From: an uncultured Ferrovum sp. | Lineage (GTDB): Bacteria > Pseudomonadota > Gammaproteobacteria > Burkholderiales > Ferrovaceae | Assembly: GCA_903893215.1 (NCBI GenBank) | Contig: CAITLJ010000013.1 | Span: forward strand, 17,920-81,919 | Length of the DNA: 64,000 nucleotides | Reading direction: 5' to 3' | In this document: positions 25,703 to 36,363 of the stretch, in pieces | Position numbering within the stretch: the first letter of the stretch is position 1 | How the letters are laid out: every line of letters starts with the position of its first letter | Position numbers and translations under genes: made by a program | Notes under the pieces: model-generated | Seen by the model: only the letters and a program-made list of their open reading frames with translations | Databases searched by the model: none | What the model was told of the DNA's origin: nothing

Positions 25703-26746
25703 TCAGTCGACCAGGCCGCGTGCCTCGGCCACCTGGCCGCGGTAGGCGTCAAAAATGTGGCGGAGTGCGTCGGCCATCACCACCTTTGGCGACCAGTCCA
25801 GCTCTTCGCAGGTGTTGGTGATCTTCGGCACGCGGTTCTGCACGTCCTGGTAGCCCTTGCCATAGTAGGCTTCCGAGGTGGTCTCGATCAGCTGCACCTT
25901 GGCGGCGGTTTCGGCGTACTCCGGGTATTCCCTGGCCAGGGTCAACATCATTTCGGCCAGTTCCCGCACCGAGAAGTTGTTGCTGGGGTTACCCACGTTG
26001 TAGATCTTGCCGCTGGCCACGCCGTCCTTGTTCTCGATCATCTTCATCAGCGCCGAGACGCCGTCGTCGATGTACGTGAAGGCGCGCTTCTGCTGACCAC
26101 CGTCCACCAGCTTGATGTTCTCGCCGCGCACGATATGGCCGAAGAACTGGGTGATCACGCGCGAGCTGCCTTCCTTGGGCGTGTGGATGCTGTCCAGGCC
26201 AGAACCGATCCAGTTGAACGGACGGAACAGGGTGAAGTCCAGGCCTTCCTGCGCCCCATAAGCCCAGATCACGCGGTCCATCAGCTGCTTGCTGCAGGAG
26301 TAGATCCAGCGCTGCTTGTCGATCGGACCGAGCACCAGTTCCGAACCGTAGGGATCGAACTCGGCATCACGCGACATGCCGTACACCTCGGAGGTGGACG
26401 GGAACAGGATGCGCTTCTTGTACTTCACCGCGCTGCGCACGATGGGCAGGTTGGCTTCGAAATCGAGCTCGAACACGCGCAGCGGCTGTTGCACATAGGT
26501 GGCCGGCGTGGCAATGGCGACCAGCGGCAGCACCACGTCGCACTTCTTGACGTGGTATTCGATCCACTCACGGTTGATCGTGATGTCACCCTCGAAGAAG
26601 TGGAAGCGCGGGTGGTCAACCAGATCTGCGACGCGCTCGCTCTGCATGTCCATGCCATAGACTTCCCAGTCGGTGGTGGCGAGGATGCGCTGGCTCAGAT
26701 GATGGCCGATGAAGCCATTGACGCCGAGGATGAGGACTTTTTTCAT
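25703..26746 (-). CDS. arnA: UDP-glucuronate decarboxylase (separate ArnA C-terminal domain)
   Basis: A 347-residue SDR-family enzyme equivalent to the C-terminal half of enterobacterial ArnA. The NAD-binding motif GVNGFIGHH is at residues 8-16 and the catalytic set is PSTSEVYG (Ser119) with YSCSK (Tyr149, Lys153); DVQNRVPKI contains the ArnA-type Arg used in decarboxylation. It oxidises and decarboxylates UDP-glucuronate to the 4-keto-pentose, the substrate of ArnB. MKKVLILG at 26746 is the family start; longer frames are not supported. In E. coli this domain is fused to the formyltransferase; here the two are separate neighbouring genes, 52 bases apart. Confidence 0.92.
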   Translation of the reverse strand: MKKVLILGVNGFIGHHLSQRILATTDWEVYGMDMQSERVADLVDHPRFHFFEGDITINREWIEYHVKKCDVVLPLVAIATPATYVQQPLRVFELDFEANLPIVRSAVKYKKRILFPSTSEVYGMSRDAEFDPYGSELVLGPIDKQRWIYSCSKQLMDRVIWAYGAQEGLDFTLFRPFNWIGSGLDSIHTPKEGSSRVITQFFGHIVRGENIKLVDGGQQKRAFTYIDDGVSALMKMIENKDGVASGKIYNVGNPSNNFSVRELAEMMLTLAREYPEYAETAAKVQLIETTSEAYYGKGYQDVQNRVPKITNTCEELDWSPKVVMADALRHIFDAYRGQVAEARGLVD

Positions 26747-26798
26747 TGGTGAGCGGTCTGCCGAAGCGGAAAACCAAGGAGTATAACGCGAGCCGGGG

Positions 26799-27773
26799 TC
26801 AGCTCGGTAGCAGGTAGCTGCCGCCCAGCCTTGCCCGCACATCGGCTGGTGTCACCGCCACCCCGTCGAGTTCCATCGACAGGATGCGCAGCCGCACCGC
26901 TTCACCGGTTTCCACCCAAAGTCCGCGACGGCCGTCGGCGATCAGTTCCGGGCGACGCATGACTGCGCCCGAGGCTTGCGCGGGATTGCCGGGAATCAGC
27001 TGGGTGCGCAGGATGCGCGCAGTCAATCCGCCCAGTTCGGTGAAAGCCCCCGGATAGGGCGGCGCCACGCCGCGCACCAGATTGTGGATCTCGGGCAGCG
27101 GTCGGGACCAGTCGATGCGGCCGTCGGCCGGCTTGCGGCCGGCGCAATAATTGCCCTCGGCCAGGTTTTGCGCCTGCGCCACATTGCTGCCGTCGAGCAG
27201 GCCGGGCAGGGTTTGCTCCAGCACCAGTTCGGCGGCCCAGGTGACTTTCTGGAACACCTCATAGGCGGTGTCATCGGGCAGGATCGGAACCCGTTGACGC
27301 CCGGCGATCGCTCCCTGATCGGGCTTGGCGGTCATGTAATGCAGGCTGGCGCCGGTTTCGTGCTCGCCGCGGATCACGGCCCAGTTCACCGGCACCCGGC
27401 CGCGATATCTGGGCAGCAGCGAGCCATGCATGTTCAGTGCACCGCGGGTGACGGAACCGAGCAGCGCTTCACCCAGCATGCGCCGGTAGTAAAACGAGAA
27501 CAGGAAATCGGCACGCAGGGCACTGACCTGCGCCACCACGTCAGGGCTGTTCGGGTCTTCCGGGGTGATCACCGGAATGCCATGCATGCGCGCCAGTTCG
27601 GCCACGCTGCCAAACCACACCTGCTCGCCGGGATCATCCTCATGCGTCACCACCAGCGCCACCTGCACCCCGGCTGCCAGCAGCACCGACAGGCAGCGCA
27701 CCCCCACATTGTGGTACGCAAACACCACGGCGCGCGCCGGGGTGGCGGAGGGCAGGAGGGAAGGCATGCTCAT
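26799..27773 (-). CDS. UDP-4-amino-4-deoxy-L-arabinose formyltransferase (separate ArnA N-terminal domain)
   Basis: A 324-residue methionyl-tRNA formyltransferase-like enzyme. The catalytic triad can be read as Asn114 and His116 in NMHGSLLPRYRGRVPVNWA, and Asp152 in TAKPDQGAI; the N-terminal FAYHNVGVRCL matches ArnA's formyltransferase half. It N-formylates UDP-L-Ara4N with 10-formyltetrahydrofolate before transfer to undecaprenyl phosphate. The C-terminal OB-like domain follows about residue 210. It is separated from arnC by 76 bases and from the decarboxylase gene by 52 bases; the combined reaction equals one bifunctional ArnA. Confidence 0.92.
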   Translation of the reverse strand: MSMPSLLPSATPARAVVFAYHNVGVRCLSVLLAAGVQVALVVTHEDDPGEQVWFGSVAELARMHGIPVITPEDPNSPDVVAQVSALRADFLFSFYYRRMLGEALLGSVTRGALNMHGSLLPRYRGRVPVNWAVIRGEHETGASLHYMTAKPDQGAIAGRQRVPILPDDTAYEVFQKVTWAAELVLEQTLPGLLDGSNVAQAQNLAEGNYCAGRKPADGRIDWSRPLPEIHNLVRGVAPPYPGAFTELGGLTARILRTQLIPGNPAQASGAVMRRPELIADGRRGLWVETGEAVRLRILSMELDGVAVTPADVRARLGGSYLLPS

Positions 27774-27849
27774 CGGACAGTGGTCTCGCGGTTTGGGCAG
27801 TGAGGAGGACGGCGGTTTGGCAATGCAGCGCGTGCCGGGCGGGTCGGAC

Positions 27850-28878
27850 TCAGGCTGCGTCGTGGCCGCCGGGCCGGCCGGTTGGGTTGGCCTGCAGCAC
27901 GGCCTGGATCAGGTAACGCGGACGCATGCGCACCTGCTGGTAGATGCGGCCGATGTACTCACCCAGGAGGCCGATGCCAAACAGCAGGATGCCGATCAGC
28001 AGGAAGGTGATTGCGAACAGGGTGAACACGCCTTCGGCCTCGGGGCCCAACACCAGCCGGCGGACCAGAAGGTAAACCACGAACAGCGCGGAAAGCAGCG
28101 ACAGCAGGATGCCGAACAGGCTGAACAACTGCAGCGGCACGATCGAAAAGCCGGTGACCAGATCGAAGTTGAGCCGGATCAGACTATACAGCGAGTACTT
28201 CGATTCCCCGGCGGCGCGGTCTTCATGCGCCACAATGATTTCGGTCGGGTTGGCGGCAAAGGTGTAGGCCAGCGCCGGGATATAGGTGCTGACCTCGGTG
28301 GACTGGGCAATGGCATCTATGATGCGCCGGTCGTAGGCACGCAGCATGCAGCCCTGGTCGGTCATGCGGATGCGGGTCAGGCGCTCACGCAGGCGGTTCA
28401 TGGCGCGCGAAGCGATCTTGCGCCACGCCACATCGTGCCGCTTGCGGCGGATGGTGCCGACATAGTCGTGGCCTGCATCCATCGCTGTCAGCAGGTTGCC
28501 GATTTCTTCCGGCGGGTTCTGCAGGTCGGCATCCAGCGTCACCACGCGCTGGCCGCGCACATGGGCGAAGCCTGCCATGATCGCCATGTGCTGGCCGTAG
28601 TTGCCATTGAAGTAGATCACCCGGGTCACGTCCGGACGGCGCTCGAACTGCTGCCGCAGCAGGGCGCCGGAGCGGTCGCGGCTGCCGTCGTTGATGAACA
28701 CGATCTCGTAGGCGCAGCCGAGCGCATCCAGTGAAGGATAGAGCCTGTCGAACAGCGTCTGCAGGCCGTCTTCCTCGTTGTAGACCGGGATCACCACGGA
28801 CACCAGACCGGGCGTGCCCGGCGAGGCGCCCGGCGTTGGCATTTCGTCGGCAGAAAAGGTCATCGGATCGACAGTCAT
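27850..28878 (-). CDS. arnC: undecaprenyl-phosphate 4-deoxy-4-formamido-L-arabinose transferase
   Basis: A 342-residue GT2 glycosyltransferase with two C-terminal TM helices. The N-terminal LVSVVIPVYNEEDGL, the DGSRD motif and VVTLDADLQNPPEEI (DxD) form the GT-A active site; FSIVPLQLFSLFGILLSLLSALF and LFAITFLLIGILLFGIGLLGEYIGR form the membrane anchor. It transfers the formylated aminoarabinose to undecaprenyl phosphate on the cytoplasmic face. Its ATG overlaps the arnB stop (ATGA). A general dolichol-phosphate-type transferase is the alternative name, but the operon decides for ArnC. Confidence 0.92.
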   Translation of the reverse strand: MTVDPMTFSADEMPTPGASPGTPGLVSVVIPVYNEEDGLQTLFDRLYPSLDALGCAYEIVFINDGSRDRSGALLRQQFERRPDVTRVIYFNGNYGQHMAIMAGFAHVRGQRVVTLDADLQNPPEEIGNLLTAMDAGHDYVGTIRRKRHDVAWRKIASRAMNRLRERLTRIRMTDQGCMLRAYDRRIIDAIAQSTEVSTYIPALAYTFAANPTEIIVAHEDRAAGESKYSLYSLIRLNFDLVTGFSIVPLQLFSLFGILLSLLSALFVVYLLVRRLVLGPEAEGVFTLFAITFLLIGILLFGIGLLGEYIGRIYQQVRMRPRYLIQAVLQANPTGRPGGHDAA

Positions 28879-30020
28879 GCGGCAAGGATCTCCAGCAGGG
28901 CGTCACACACCCGGTCCACCTGATCCAGTCGCATCAGTGGAAAGAGCGGCAAGGTCAGTGTTTCGCGGGCAATCCGCTCGCTGTTCGGAAAGGCGCCCTC
29001 GCCGCCGGCCAGATGGCGATACGCGCTGGTCAGATGGATCGCCTCATACGAGATGCCGCTGCCGATACCGCGCGCGGCCAGTTCGTCCATCACGTGCTTG
29101 CGGGTGCGGCCGAGCCGTTGCAGCGGCAGCAGCGGGGCAAACATGTTCCAGGAATGCCCCTCGTCGCCGCGCGGCGGCAGCACGTCGGTGGGCAGATGGC
29201 CCAGGCGTTCGAAGTAGCGCGCCACCAGCAGATGGCGGCGGGCGTTGAACTCGTCCAGTCGCGCCAGTTGCAGCAGGCCGAGGCGCGCGTGCACGTCGGG
29301 CATGTTGTACTTGGCTCCACCGGCCTCGACGTCGCGCGTGCCGTCTGGCAGGCGGCGGATCCCGTGAAAGCGCAGGCGCTCCACGTGTGCGGCCTCAACC
29401 GGATTGCTGAACACCAGCGCGCCGCCTTCGATGGTGGTCATGTTCTTGTTCGGGTGGAAGCTGAAACTCACGATGTCGCCAAAGCTGCCGATGCGCTGAC
29501 CCTGCCAGCGGGTTCCGATGGCCAGCGCAGCGTCCTCGATCACCCGCAACTGATGGTGCCTGGCGAGATCGTACAATGCGTCCATTGGCAGCGGCAGGCC
29601 GGCAAAATGGGTGGGCATCAAGGCCTTGGTGCGCGGGGTGATGGCCGCCTCGGCAGCCGCCAGCGACATGTTGCGCGTGTGCAGATCCACGTCCACGAAC
29701 ACGGGTGTCGCGCCGGTGCGGGCAATGGCGTTCGCGCAGGCAAAAAATGTTTGCGAGGGCAGGATCACTTCATCGCCGGCACCGATACCGCAGGCCACCA
29801 GCGCAAGCTCCAACCCTGCCGTGGCGGACGTCAGCACGCGGACCGGGCGCCCGCCATGGTAGTCGGACAGGGCGCGCTCGAAGGCCAGCACCTGCGGACC
29901 ACTGGTGAGTTGCAGGCTGCGCACCGTGTCGCTGATCGCCTCGATCATGGTCTCGTCGATGGTGGGGCGTGCAAAAGGCAGGAAGGGCAGCGCGCTGCCG
30001 GTGGCGACGGACTTGTCCAT
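28875..30020 (-). CDS. arnB: UDP-4-amino-4-deoxy-L-arabinose-oxoglutarate aminotransferase
   Basis: A 381-residue DegT/DnrJ/EryC1-type PLP enzyme. The Schiff-base Lys192 lies in SFHPNKNMTTIEGGALV, typical of ArnB, and IEDAALAIGT contains the PLP pyridine-interacting Asp. The C-terminal part shows HSWNMFAPLLPL and RGIGSGISYEAIHLT, the sugar-substrate region. It transaminates the 4-keto-pentose made by the decarboxylase to UDP-L-Ara4N with glutamate. ATG 30020 fits the family length; the frame is open for another 19 residues upstream. Confidence 0.94.
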   Translation of the reverse strand: MDKSVATGSALPFLPFARPTIDETMIEAISDTVRSLQLTSGPQVLAFERALSDYHGGRPVRVLTSATAGLELALVACGIGAGDEVILPSQTFFACANAIARTGATPVFVDVDLHTRNMSLAAAEAAITPRTKALMPTHFAGLPLPMDALYDLARHHQLRVIEDAALAIGTRWQGQRIGSFGDIVSFSFHPNKNMTTIEGGALVFSNPVEAAHVERLRFHGIRRLPDGTRDVEAGGAKYNMPDVHARLGLLQLARLDEFNARRHLLVARYFERLGHLPTDVLPPRGDEGHSWNMFAPLLPLQRLGRTRKHVMDELAARGIGSGISYEAIHLTSAYRHLAGGEGAFPNSERIARETLTLPLFPLMRLDQVDRVCDALLEILAA

Positions 30021-30045
30021 GGGTTCAGACCTGAGTAAGGCGCGA

Positions 30046-30417
30046 TCAGCCGCGCGTGATGATGACCACGCCGGCAATGATCAGCGCGATGCCGGACACC
30101 TTGCCGGCGTTGAGGGTTTCGCCGAACAGCCACCAGGCTGCCAGAGCATTGACCACATAGCCGATCGACAGCAGCGGGTAGGCCTGCGAGACGGGTACGC
30201 GCGAAAGGGCAAGGATCCACACCACCACGCTGATGGCATAGCAGCCAAGGCCGCCCAGGATGGGCAGGTTGGTGGCAATGCGCAGGCCGATCGGCACGAT
30301 CTGCTGGGTGCTGAATTCGAAATGGCCGAGGATGTTGGTGCCGGCCTTCAGCAGCAGTTGGGCGGCGGCGTTGAGCAGCACCCCGGTGAGGATTAGCATG
30401 AAACTGAGGGCATTCAT
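30046..30417 (-). CDS. EamA/SMR-type small transporter, ArnE/ArnF-like flippase subunit
   Basis: A 123-residue, four-helix protein of the small multidrug-resistance/EamA type. Helices lie at about residues 2-20, 43-64, 70-92 and 100-120; LNAAAQLLLKAGTN carries the conserved helix-1 Leu/Lys region and SQAYPLLSIGYVVNALAAWWLFGE the SMR-like helix-4 signature. In E. coli ArnE and ArnF are two such proteins acting together to flip undecaprenyl-phosphate-L-Ara4N; here only one is present. The ATG overlaps the arnT stop (30414-30417, ATGA). Confidence 0.85.
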   Translation of the reverse strand: MNALSFMLILTGVLLNAAAQLLLKAGTNILGHFEFSTQQIVPIGLRIATNLPILGGLGCYAISVVVWILALSRVPVSQAYPLLSIGYVVNALAAWWLFGETLNAGKVSGIALIIAGVVIITRG

Positions 30418-32105
30418 GGCGCAGAAACTAACACATGACGGCTGTCGCGGGCCACCAGCCGCATGGGCAGGCCGGTGCTGAGCAGGTGCGCGTAGCGCGC
30501 GGGTTCCATCACCGCATGGTCGCCCGGCTGGCTGCCCCATGTGGCACGGAAAGCCGCTTCGGAAGGAATCGACAGCGCCGGTTCCTGCTGCAGGCCAAAT
30601 TCCAGCTCATCAAGAAAATCGACCAGGATCACGGTGCGATCCAGATAAAAATCGAGTGTCTGGTCGTACGTGCCCACGCTGAACAGGCGCGCGTCGGCGG
30701 GGATGCGGGTGCGCAGGGCGTTGGCTTCCACCCATGGCCGGCTCGAGTTGAATTCTGCCAGTGCGCTGGCGCCGTGCAGGCTGGCCTGCGCTGCCAGCAG
30801 GGTGCTCAGTCCCAACAGCAAACACGCCAGCAGGCGCCGTTGCGCGGGCAACAGGCGCAGCGCGATTACCCCGAGCGCCACCGCGAATGACCCGATCAGC
30901 AACCAGGGCGCCAGTTGGGCATACGGCGTGATCATGTCGGCATCCATGTCGAGCGAAATGCCCAGCGCGCGGTCCAGCCCGCGGCCGAGCAGCAACAGTC
31001 CGGCCAGTCCGAGCACGCCGCTCAGCGCCAGTCCACCGAGGGTGAGCAGGCGCCGCGGCAGCGCCGGACCCTGCTGCAAGGCGTGCGTCAGCAGCACGGC
31101 CAGCGGCGGAAAGGCAGGATAGATGTAACTTGGCAGTTTCGATCCGGATGCGCTGAAAAACGCCACCACCCCCAGCGCATAACAGAGCAGGAAGCGTTGC
31201 GGCCGGAAACCTTCCGGATTGACCGGGCCGGTGGACCAGGCGCGCACCAGCGCGGCCGGCAGCAACAGCGTCCAGGGCAGCAGTCCGCACAGCAGCAGCG
31301 GCAGGAAATACCAGCCTGGTTCCACCCGGCGGTGCACCGTGCTGGCAAAACGTTCGAAGTGCTCGTGAATGAAAAAGAAGTGCGGAAAAGCCGGATTGCG
31401 CCAGCTCACCAGCACGAACCACGGACCTGCCACCAGCAGCAGGGTGAGCAGCACCTGCGGCAGATGCAGGCGGCGCCAGCCCGACAGGCTGAGTGTGCAA
31501 ACGGTATATAGCGCCAACCCGACGCCGGGCAGCACCAGTGCGATCAGCCCTTTGCTCAGCATGGCCAAGCCGGCACTGGCTCCTGCCAGCGCCATCCAGC
31601 GCGGACTGGCGGCCGAGCGCTGCGCCTGCAGGTAACAGGCCACGGTGGCGGTCAAAAAGGCCGTTACCCCGGCGTCCAGGGTATTCACGTGACCAAGCAA
31701 CGCAGGGTAGAGAGCGCCCGCCATCACCACGGCGGCCAGAAGTCCGCCTGCCGCATTGAGTCCGGCCAGACGGGCCATCCAGGCCGTCAGCACGATACTC
31801 AGGAAGCCACAGGCGGTGGCCCACAGCCGCGCTGTCTGTTCGTTAACACCAAACGACTGGTAGGCGATGGCGGTGGCCCAATATTGCAGGGGGGGCTTCT
31901 CGAAGTACTGGATGCCGTTCAGCCGGGGTGTCACAAAATCACCGCCCTTTGCCATTTCGCGGGCAATCTCGCCGTAGCGGCCTTCGTCGGGCCGGCCCAG
32001 CGGCCGGTGGTCAAGCGTGCTGCACCAGAGTGCGCCCAGCACCAGCCAGACGGCGACCAGCAACAGCCACGGCAACGGCGCTTCTTTTCGATACTGCAGC
32101 TTCAC
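30414..32105 (-). CDS. arnT: undecaprenyl-phosphate-L-Ara4N:lipid A transferase (ArnT-type glycosyltransferase)
   Basis: A 563-residue GT83/PMT-like membrane glycosyltransferase with about a dozen TM helices. The first periplasmic loop contains GRPDEGRYGEIAREM, with the catalytic Asp, and VTPRLNGIQYFEKPPLQYW, a signature of ArnT and its homologues. It moves L-Ara4N from undecaprenyl phosphate to lipid A phosphates, lowering negative charge and conferring cationic antimicrobial peptide (polymyxin-type) tolerance. A long soluble C-terminal domain of about 110 residues follows the last helix. Its start overlaps the smr stop. Another glycan donor is possible, but the linked arnA/B/C genes favour L-Ara4N. 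Confidence 0.9.
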   Translation of the reverse strand: MKLQYRKEAPLPWLLLVAVWLVLGALWCSTLDHRPLGRPDEGRYGEIAREMAKGGDFVTPRLNGIQYFEKPPLQYWATAIAYQSFGVNEQTARLWATACGFLSIVLTAWMARLAGLNAAGGLLAAVVMAGALYPALLGHVNTLDAGVTAFLTATVACYLQAQRSAASPRWMALAGASAGLAMLSKGLIALVLPGVGLALYTVCTLSLSGWRRLHLPQVLLTLLLVAGPWFVLVSWRNPAFPHFFFIHEHFERFASTVHRRVEPGWYFLPLLLCGLLPWTLLLPAALVRAWSTGPVNPEGFRPQRFLLCYALGVVAFFSASGSKLPSYIYPAFPPLAVLLTHALQQGPALPRRLLTLGGLALSGVLGLAGLLLLGRGLDRALGISLDMDADMITPYAQLAPWLLIGSFAVALGVIALRLLPAQRRLLACLLLGLSTLLAAQASLHGASALAEFNSSRPWVEANALRTRIPADARLFSVGTYDQTLDFYLDRTVILVDFLDELEFGLQQEPALSIPSEAAFRATWGSQPGDHAVMEPARYAHLLSTGLPMRLVARDSRHVLVSAP

Positions 32106-32785
32106 GAGGCTTTCAGCAGCACGGTCACCGCGCCGGCGCCACCCTGGCCGGCGGCCGCATCGCAGAAGGCCAGCACTTCATCCTTCTGCATCAGCCAGCC
32201 ACGGGTGCGGTCGCGCAGCACGGGTTCGCCGGTGCTGCTTCCATACCCCTTGCCATGGATGATCAGTACGCAGCGCAGACCGCGCTTGCGCGACCGCGCA
32301 AGGAACACCACCACTGCCGCGCGCGCCTCCTCCAGGCGAAGTCCATGCAGGTCGAGCGCGTCCTGCACGGCCCAGCGCCCCTGCACCAGGTCGCGCAGCA
32401 CCTTGCCGGGCAGCCCATGTGCCAGGTAATTTTCGGCATCGCCGATTTCGATGGCATCCGACAGGAAATCCGGCCCCGCCAGCGCTTCCTCCAGTGCGGC
32501 ATCCTCGTCCCGCATGCTGTGGATCGGCACCGGCGCCGGTTTGGGGCGCTCCGGGATCACGTGCCCGGAGTCGCGCACTGGCCGCGCGTCCGCCACTTCG
32601 GCTCGGAACAGGTTGGCTTCGTCCTCGTCCTCGTCTTGGTCCATGGCAGTTTGGTTCTCGATGGCAGGCTCGGGAGGGGCGCTGGCAGCAGCCTCAATGG
32701 CCTGCTGGTGCCAGCGCAGCAGCAGGCGGCGGAACGGGGTGGCATCCCGCTGGCGCAGTTTGCGGCGCGGACGCAGGACCGCCAT
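32102..32785 (-). CDS. Smr-domain protein
   Basis: A 227-residue protein whose last 90 residues form an Smr (MutS2 C-terminal-like) domain: LDLHGLRLEEARA (the conserved DxH signature), VLIIHGKGYGS and the C-terminal VTVLLKAS. The first 130 residues are charged and low-complexity (DQDEDEDEAN), typical of YdaL/SmrA-type proteins. Smr domains bind or cleave nucleic acids; YdaL in E. coli has nicking endonuclease activity. It is the most upstream member of the arn run and its stop overlaps the arnT start (ATGA), perhaps just by position. Confidence 0.88.
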   Translation of the reverse strand: MAVLRPRRKLRQRDATPFRRLLLRWHQQAIEAAASAPPEPAIENQTAMDQDEDEDEANLFRAEVADARPVRDSGHVIPERPKPAPVPIHSMRDEDAALEEALAGPDFLSDAIEIGDAENYLAHGLPGKVLRDLVQGRWAVQDALDLHGLRLEEARAAVVVFLARSRKRGLRCVLIIHGKGYGSSTGEPVLRDRTRGWLMQKDEVLAFCDAAAGQGGAGAVTVLLKAS

Positions 32786-32824
32786 GCCGTGTTGACTCCC
32801 GCGATCCGCTATGCCGCCAGCGCG

Positions 32825-33820
<996 letters not shown>

Positions 33821-33821
33821 C

Positions 33822-33827
33822 TATAAT
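33822..33827 (+). promoter_or_regulatory. predicted -10 element of ftsK
   Basis: A perfect TATAAT occurs in the 77-base trxB-ftsK divergent region, 41 bases before the ftsK ATG. No convincing -35 is placed at the usual spacing, so the element is only moderately supported. Confidence 0.45.
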
Positions 33828-33867
33828 CTCACGAGCCGTCCAGACCGCGCACCTGCTGCGCCACCGC

Positions 33868-36363
33868 ATGATCTCCTTATTTCAGCGTTCCCCAGCAAAA
33901 CCAGAGCCTGCGCCTGCGCCCAAGCGTCGGCGGGGCTCGCCACGGCAGGTCGAACCGCTCGACCTGGACGAGGAAGACGTGCTCGACCTGCTGGAAGACG
34001 ACGCCACCGATCCACAGGTCAGCAAACTGCCGCCGCGCCGACGTGTTCGCGACCGTGCGGCTGCAAACACGTCGGCCGTCAACGCGACTGGCACTGGCGA
34101 CCCGCGCCTGATGCGGCTGCTGCATGAAGCCTGGTGGACGGCGCGGATGGTGATGGCTTTGTTCCTGGTGGTGGCCCTGGCCACTTACCATCGCACCGAT
34201 TCCGGTTGGAGCACCCGCAGTGCCGATGGCGTGGTGGCCAATCTGGCCGGCCATCTGGGGGCCTGGATGGCGGATGTGCTGTTCCTGCTGTTCGGATTTT
34301 CGGCGTGGTGGTGTGTGATGGCACTGGTGTTCACGGCGTGGCGCAGCTGGCGCGCGCAGGCTCCGCACAGTGCGGCCAGCCGATGGTGGCTGCTGGCGGT
34401 GCCGCTGGGCTTCGGCCTGATGATGGCGGGTAGTGCTACGCTGGAATACCTGCGGCTGGCGCGTCACCCGCTAGCCCTGCCCGGAACGGCCGGTGGCGTG
34501 CTGGGCGCTGTGCTTGGCCAACTGGCCGCGCAGCAGACCGGTGTGCTGGGGGCCTTGCTCGGCGCCCTCTCGGCCATGGCCGTGGGATTCAGCCTGTACA
34601 CCGGCATATCATGGCTCACCGTGGCCGAGCGGCTCGGTCACGCCAGCGAACAGGGCGTGCGCAGCGCCGTCCGTGGTGTGCAGGATTGGCAGGACCGTCA
34701 GGCCGGCAAGCAGGCCGCCGAGGCGCGCACTGCAGCAGTCAGCGAGGTGCGGGTCAAGCTGAACGTGGAGACGGCCGAGCCGGTGGTGATTGCGCCGCCG
34801 GTGATGGAAATCGTCAAGTCCGAGCGGGCCGTGCGCGAAAAACAGGTGCCACTGTTCGAAGAATTGCCGGATTCCAACCTGCCGGCGCTGTCCCTGCTGG
34901 ATGTGGCCGATGTGCTGAAGGAGTCGGTGAGTCCCGAAACCCTCGATTTCACGTCGCGCCTGATCGAACGCAAGCTGCTCGACTTCAATGTCGAGGTGAA
35001 GGTGCTGGCGGCTTACCCTGGTCCGGTGATCACGCGCTACGAGATCGAGCCTGCCACCGGCGTCAAGGGTAGCCAGATCGTCAACCTGATCAAGGATCTG
35101 GCGCGTGCCCTGTCGGTGGTCAGCATCCGTGTGGTCGAAACCATTCCTGGCAAGACCTGCATGGGCCTGGAGATTCCCAATCCGCGCCGCCAGATCGTGC
35201 GCCTGTCCGAAATCGTGTCCAGCAAGGCCTACGCCGATCTGGCTTCGCCCCTCACCATGGCGCTCGGCAAGGATATTGCCGGCCATCCGGTGGTGGCCGA
35301 CCTCGCCCGCATGCCGCACCTGCTGGTGGCGGGTACCACCGGCTCGGGCAAGTCGGTGGCGATCAACGCCATGATCCTGTCGCTGCTCTACAAGGCGACT
35401 GCGGCCGAGGTGCGCCTGATCCTGATCGACCCCAAGATGCTGGAGCTGTCGATTTACGATGGCATTCCCCACCTGCTGGCGCCGGTGGTGACCGACATGA
35501 AGCAGGCCTCCACGGCCCTGAACTGGTGTGTGGGCGAGATGGACCGTCGCTACAAGGTGATGTCGGCGCTGGGAGTGCGCAACCTCGCCGGCTACAACCA
35601 GAAGATTGCCGACGCCCAGCGCGACGGCACACCGATCACCAATCCCTTCTCGCTCACGCCGGACGCGCCCGAGCCGCTCAATCATTTTCCGCTGATCGTG
35701 GTGGTGATCGACGAACTGGCCGACCTGATGATGGTGGTGGGCAAGAAGGTGGAGGAGCTGATTGCCCGACTGGCGCAGAAAGCGCGGGCTGCCGGCATCC
35801 ATCTGATCGTGGCTACCCAGCGTCCATCGGTGGACGTGATCACGGGCTTGATCAAGGCCAATATTCCCACCCGGATTGCCTTTCAGGTGTCGAGTCGGAT
35901 CGACTCGCGCACGATCCTGGATCAGATGGGGGCCGAAGCCTTGCTCGGGCAGGGCGACATGCTCTACCTGCCACCGGGCACCGGCTATCCGCTGCGTGTG
36001 CACGGCGCCTTTGTCGCCGATGCCGAGGTGCACCGGGTGGCCGAGGCGCTCAAGGCGCAAGGTCCTCCGGATTACATCGAAGGGCTGCTGGATGATCCCG
36101 CTGAGGGCGGGCTGGATGGCATGCCTGCCGCCGGCGCAGAGACCGACGGCGAAGCCGATCCCATGTATGACGAGGCGGTGGCGCTGGTGCTGAAAACCCG
36201 GCGTGCCTCGATCTCGCTGGTGCAGCGCCACTTGCGCATCGGCTATAACCGGGCGGCACGCCTGATCGAACAGATGGAGCGCGCCGGACTGGTGTCGTCA
36301 ATGGCCACCAACGGCAACCGCGATGTGCTGGTACCCAATAGCGGCGGGGGAGGGGACGAATGA
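33868..36363 (+). CDS. ftsK: DNA translocase FtsK
   Basis: An 831-residue FtsK. The N-terminal 290 residues contain a basic/acidic tail and four TM helices (roughly 90-110, 130-155, 165-190, 210-245). The motor has Walker A GTTGSGKS at 489-496, [12 protein letters not shown], and the Walker B region [13 protein letters not shown]; the C-terminal gamma winged helix ([32 protein letters not shown]) recognises KOPS and activates XerCD at dif. It coordinates chromosome segregation with septation. The linker between membrane and motor parts is short compared with E. coli, as in many betaproteobacteria. Its stop overlaps the lolA ATG. Confidence 0.96.
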   Translation: MISLFQRSPAKPEPAPAPKRRRGSPRQVEPLDLDEEDVLDLLEDDATDPQVSKLPPRRRVRDRAAANTSAVNATGTGDPRLMRLLHEAWWTARMVMALFLVVALATYHRTDSGWSTRSADGVVANLAGHLGAWMADVLFLLFGFSAWWCVMALVFTAWRSWRAQAPHSAASRWWLLAVPLGFGLMMAGSATLEYLRLARHPLALPGTAGGVLGAVLGQLAAQQTGVLGALLGALSAMAVGFSLYTGISWLTVAERLGHASEQGVRSAVRGVQDWQDRQAGKQAAEARTAAVSEVRVKLNVETAEPVVIAPPVMEIVKSERAVREKQVPLFEELPDSNLPALSLLDVADVLKESVSPETLDFTSRLIERKLLDFNVEVKVLAAYPGPVITRYEIEPATGVKGSQIVNLIKDLARALSVVSIRVVETIPGKTCMGLEIPNPRRQIVRLSEIVSSKAYADLASPLTMALGKDIAGHPVVADLARMPHLLVAGTTGSGKSVAINAMILSLLYKATAAEVRLILIDPKMLELSIYDGIPHLLAPVVTDMKQASTALNWCVGEMDRRYKVMSALGVRNLAGYNQKIADAQRDGTPITNPFSLTPDAPEPLNHFPLIVVVIDELADLMMVVGKKVEELIARLAQKARAAGIHLIVATQRPSVDVITGLIKANIPTRIAFQVSSRIDSRTILDQMGAEALLGQGDMLYLPPGTGYPLRVHGAFVADAEVHRVAEALKAQGPPDYIEGLLDDPAEGGLDGMPAAGAETDGEADPMYDEAVALVLKTRRASISLVQRHLRIGYNRAARLIEQMERAGLVSSMATNGNRDVLVPNSGGGGDE

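Noticed and set aside
34609..36231. 540-codon open frame on the minus strand opposite ftsK
   Set aside because: It is a shadow frame rich in His, Gln and Arg, produced by high-GC codon use in ftsK; it has no recognisable domain and no ribosome-binding site.
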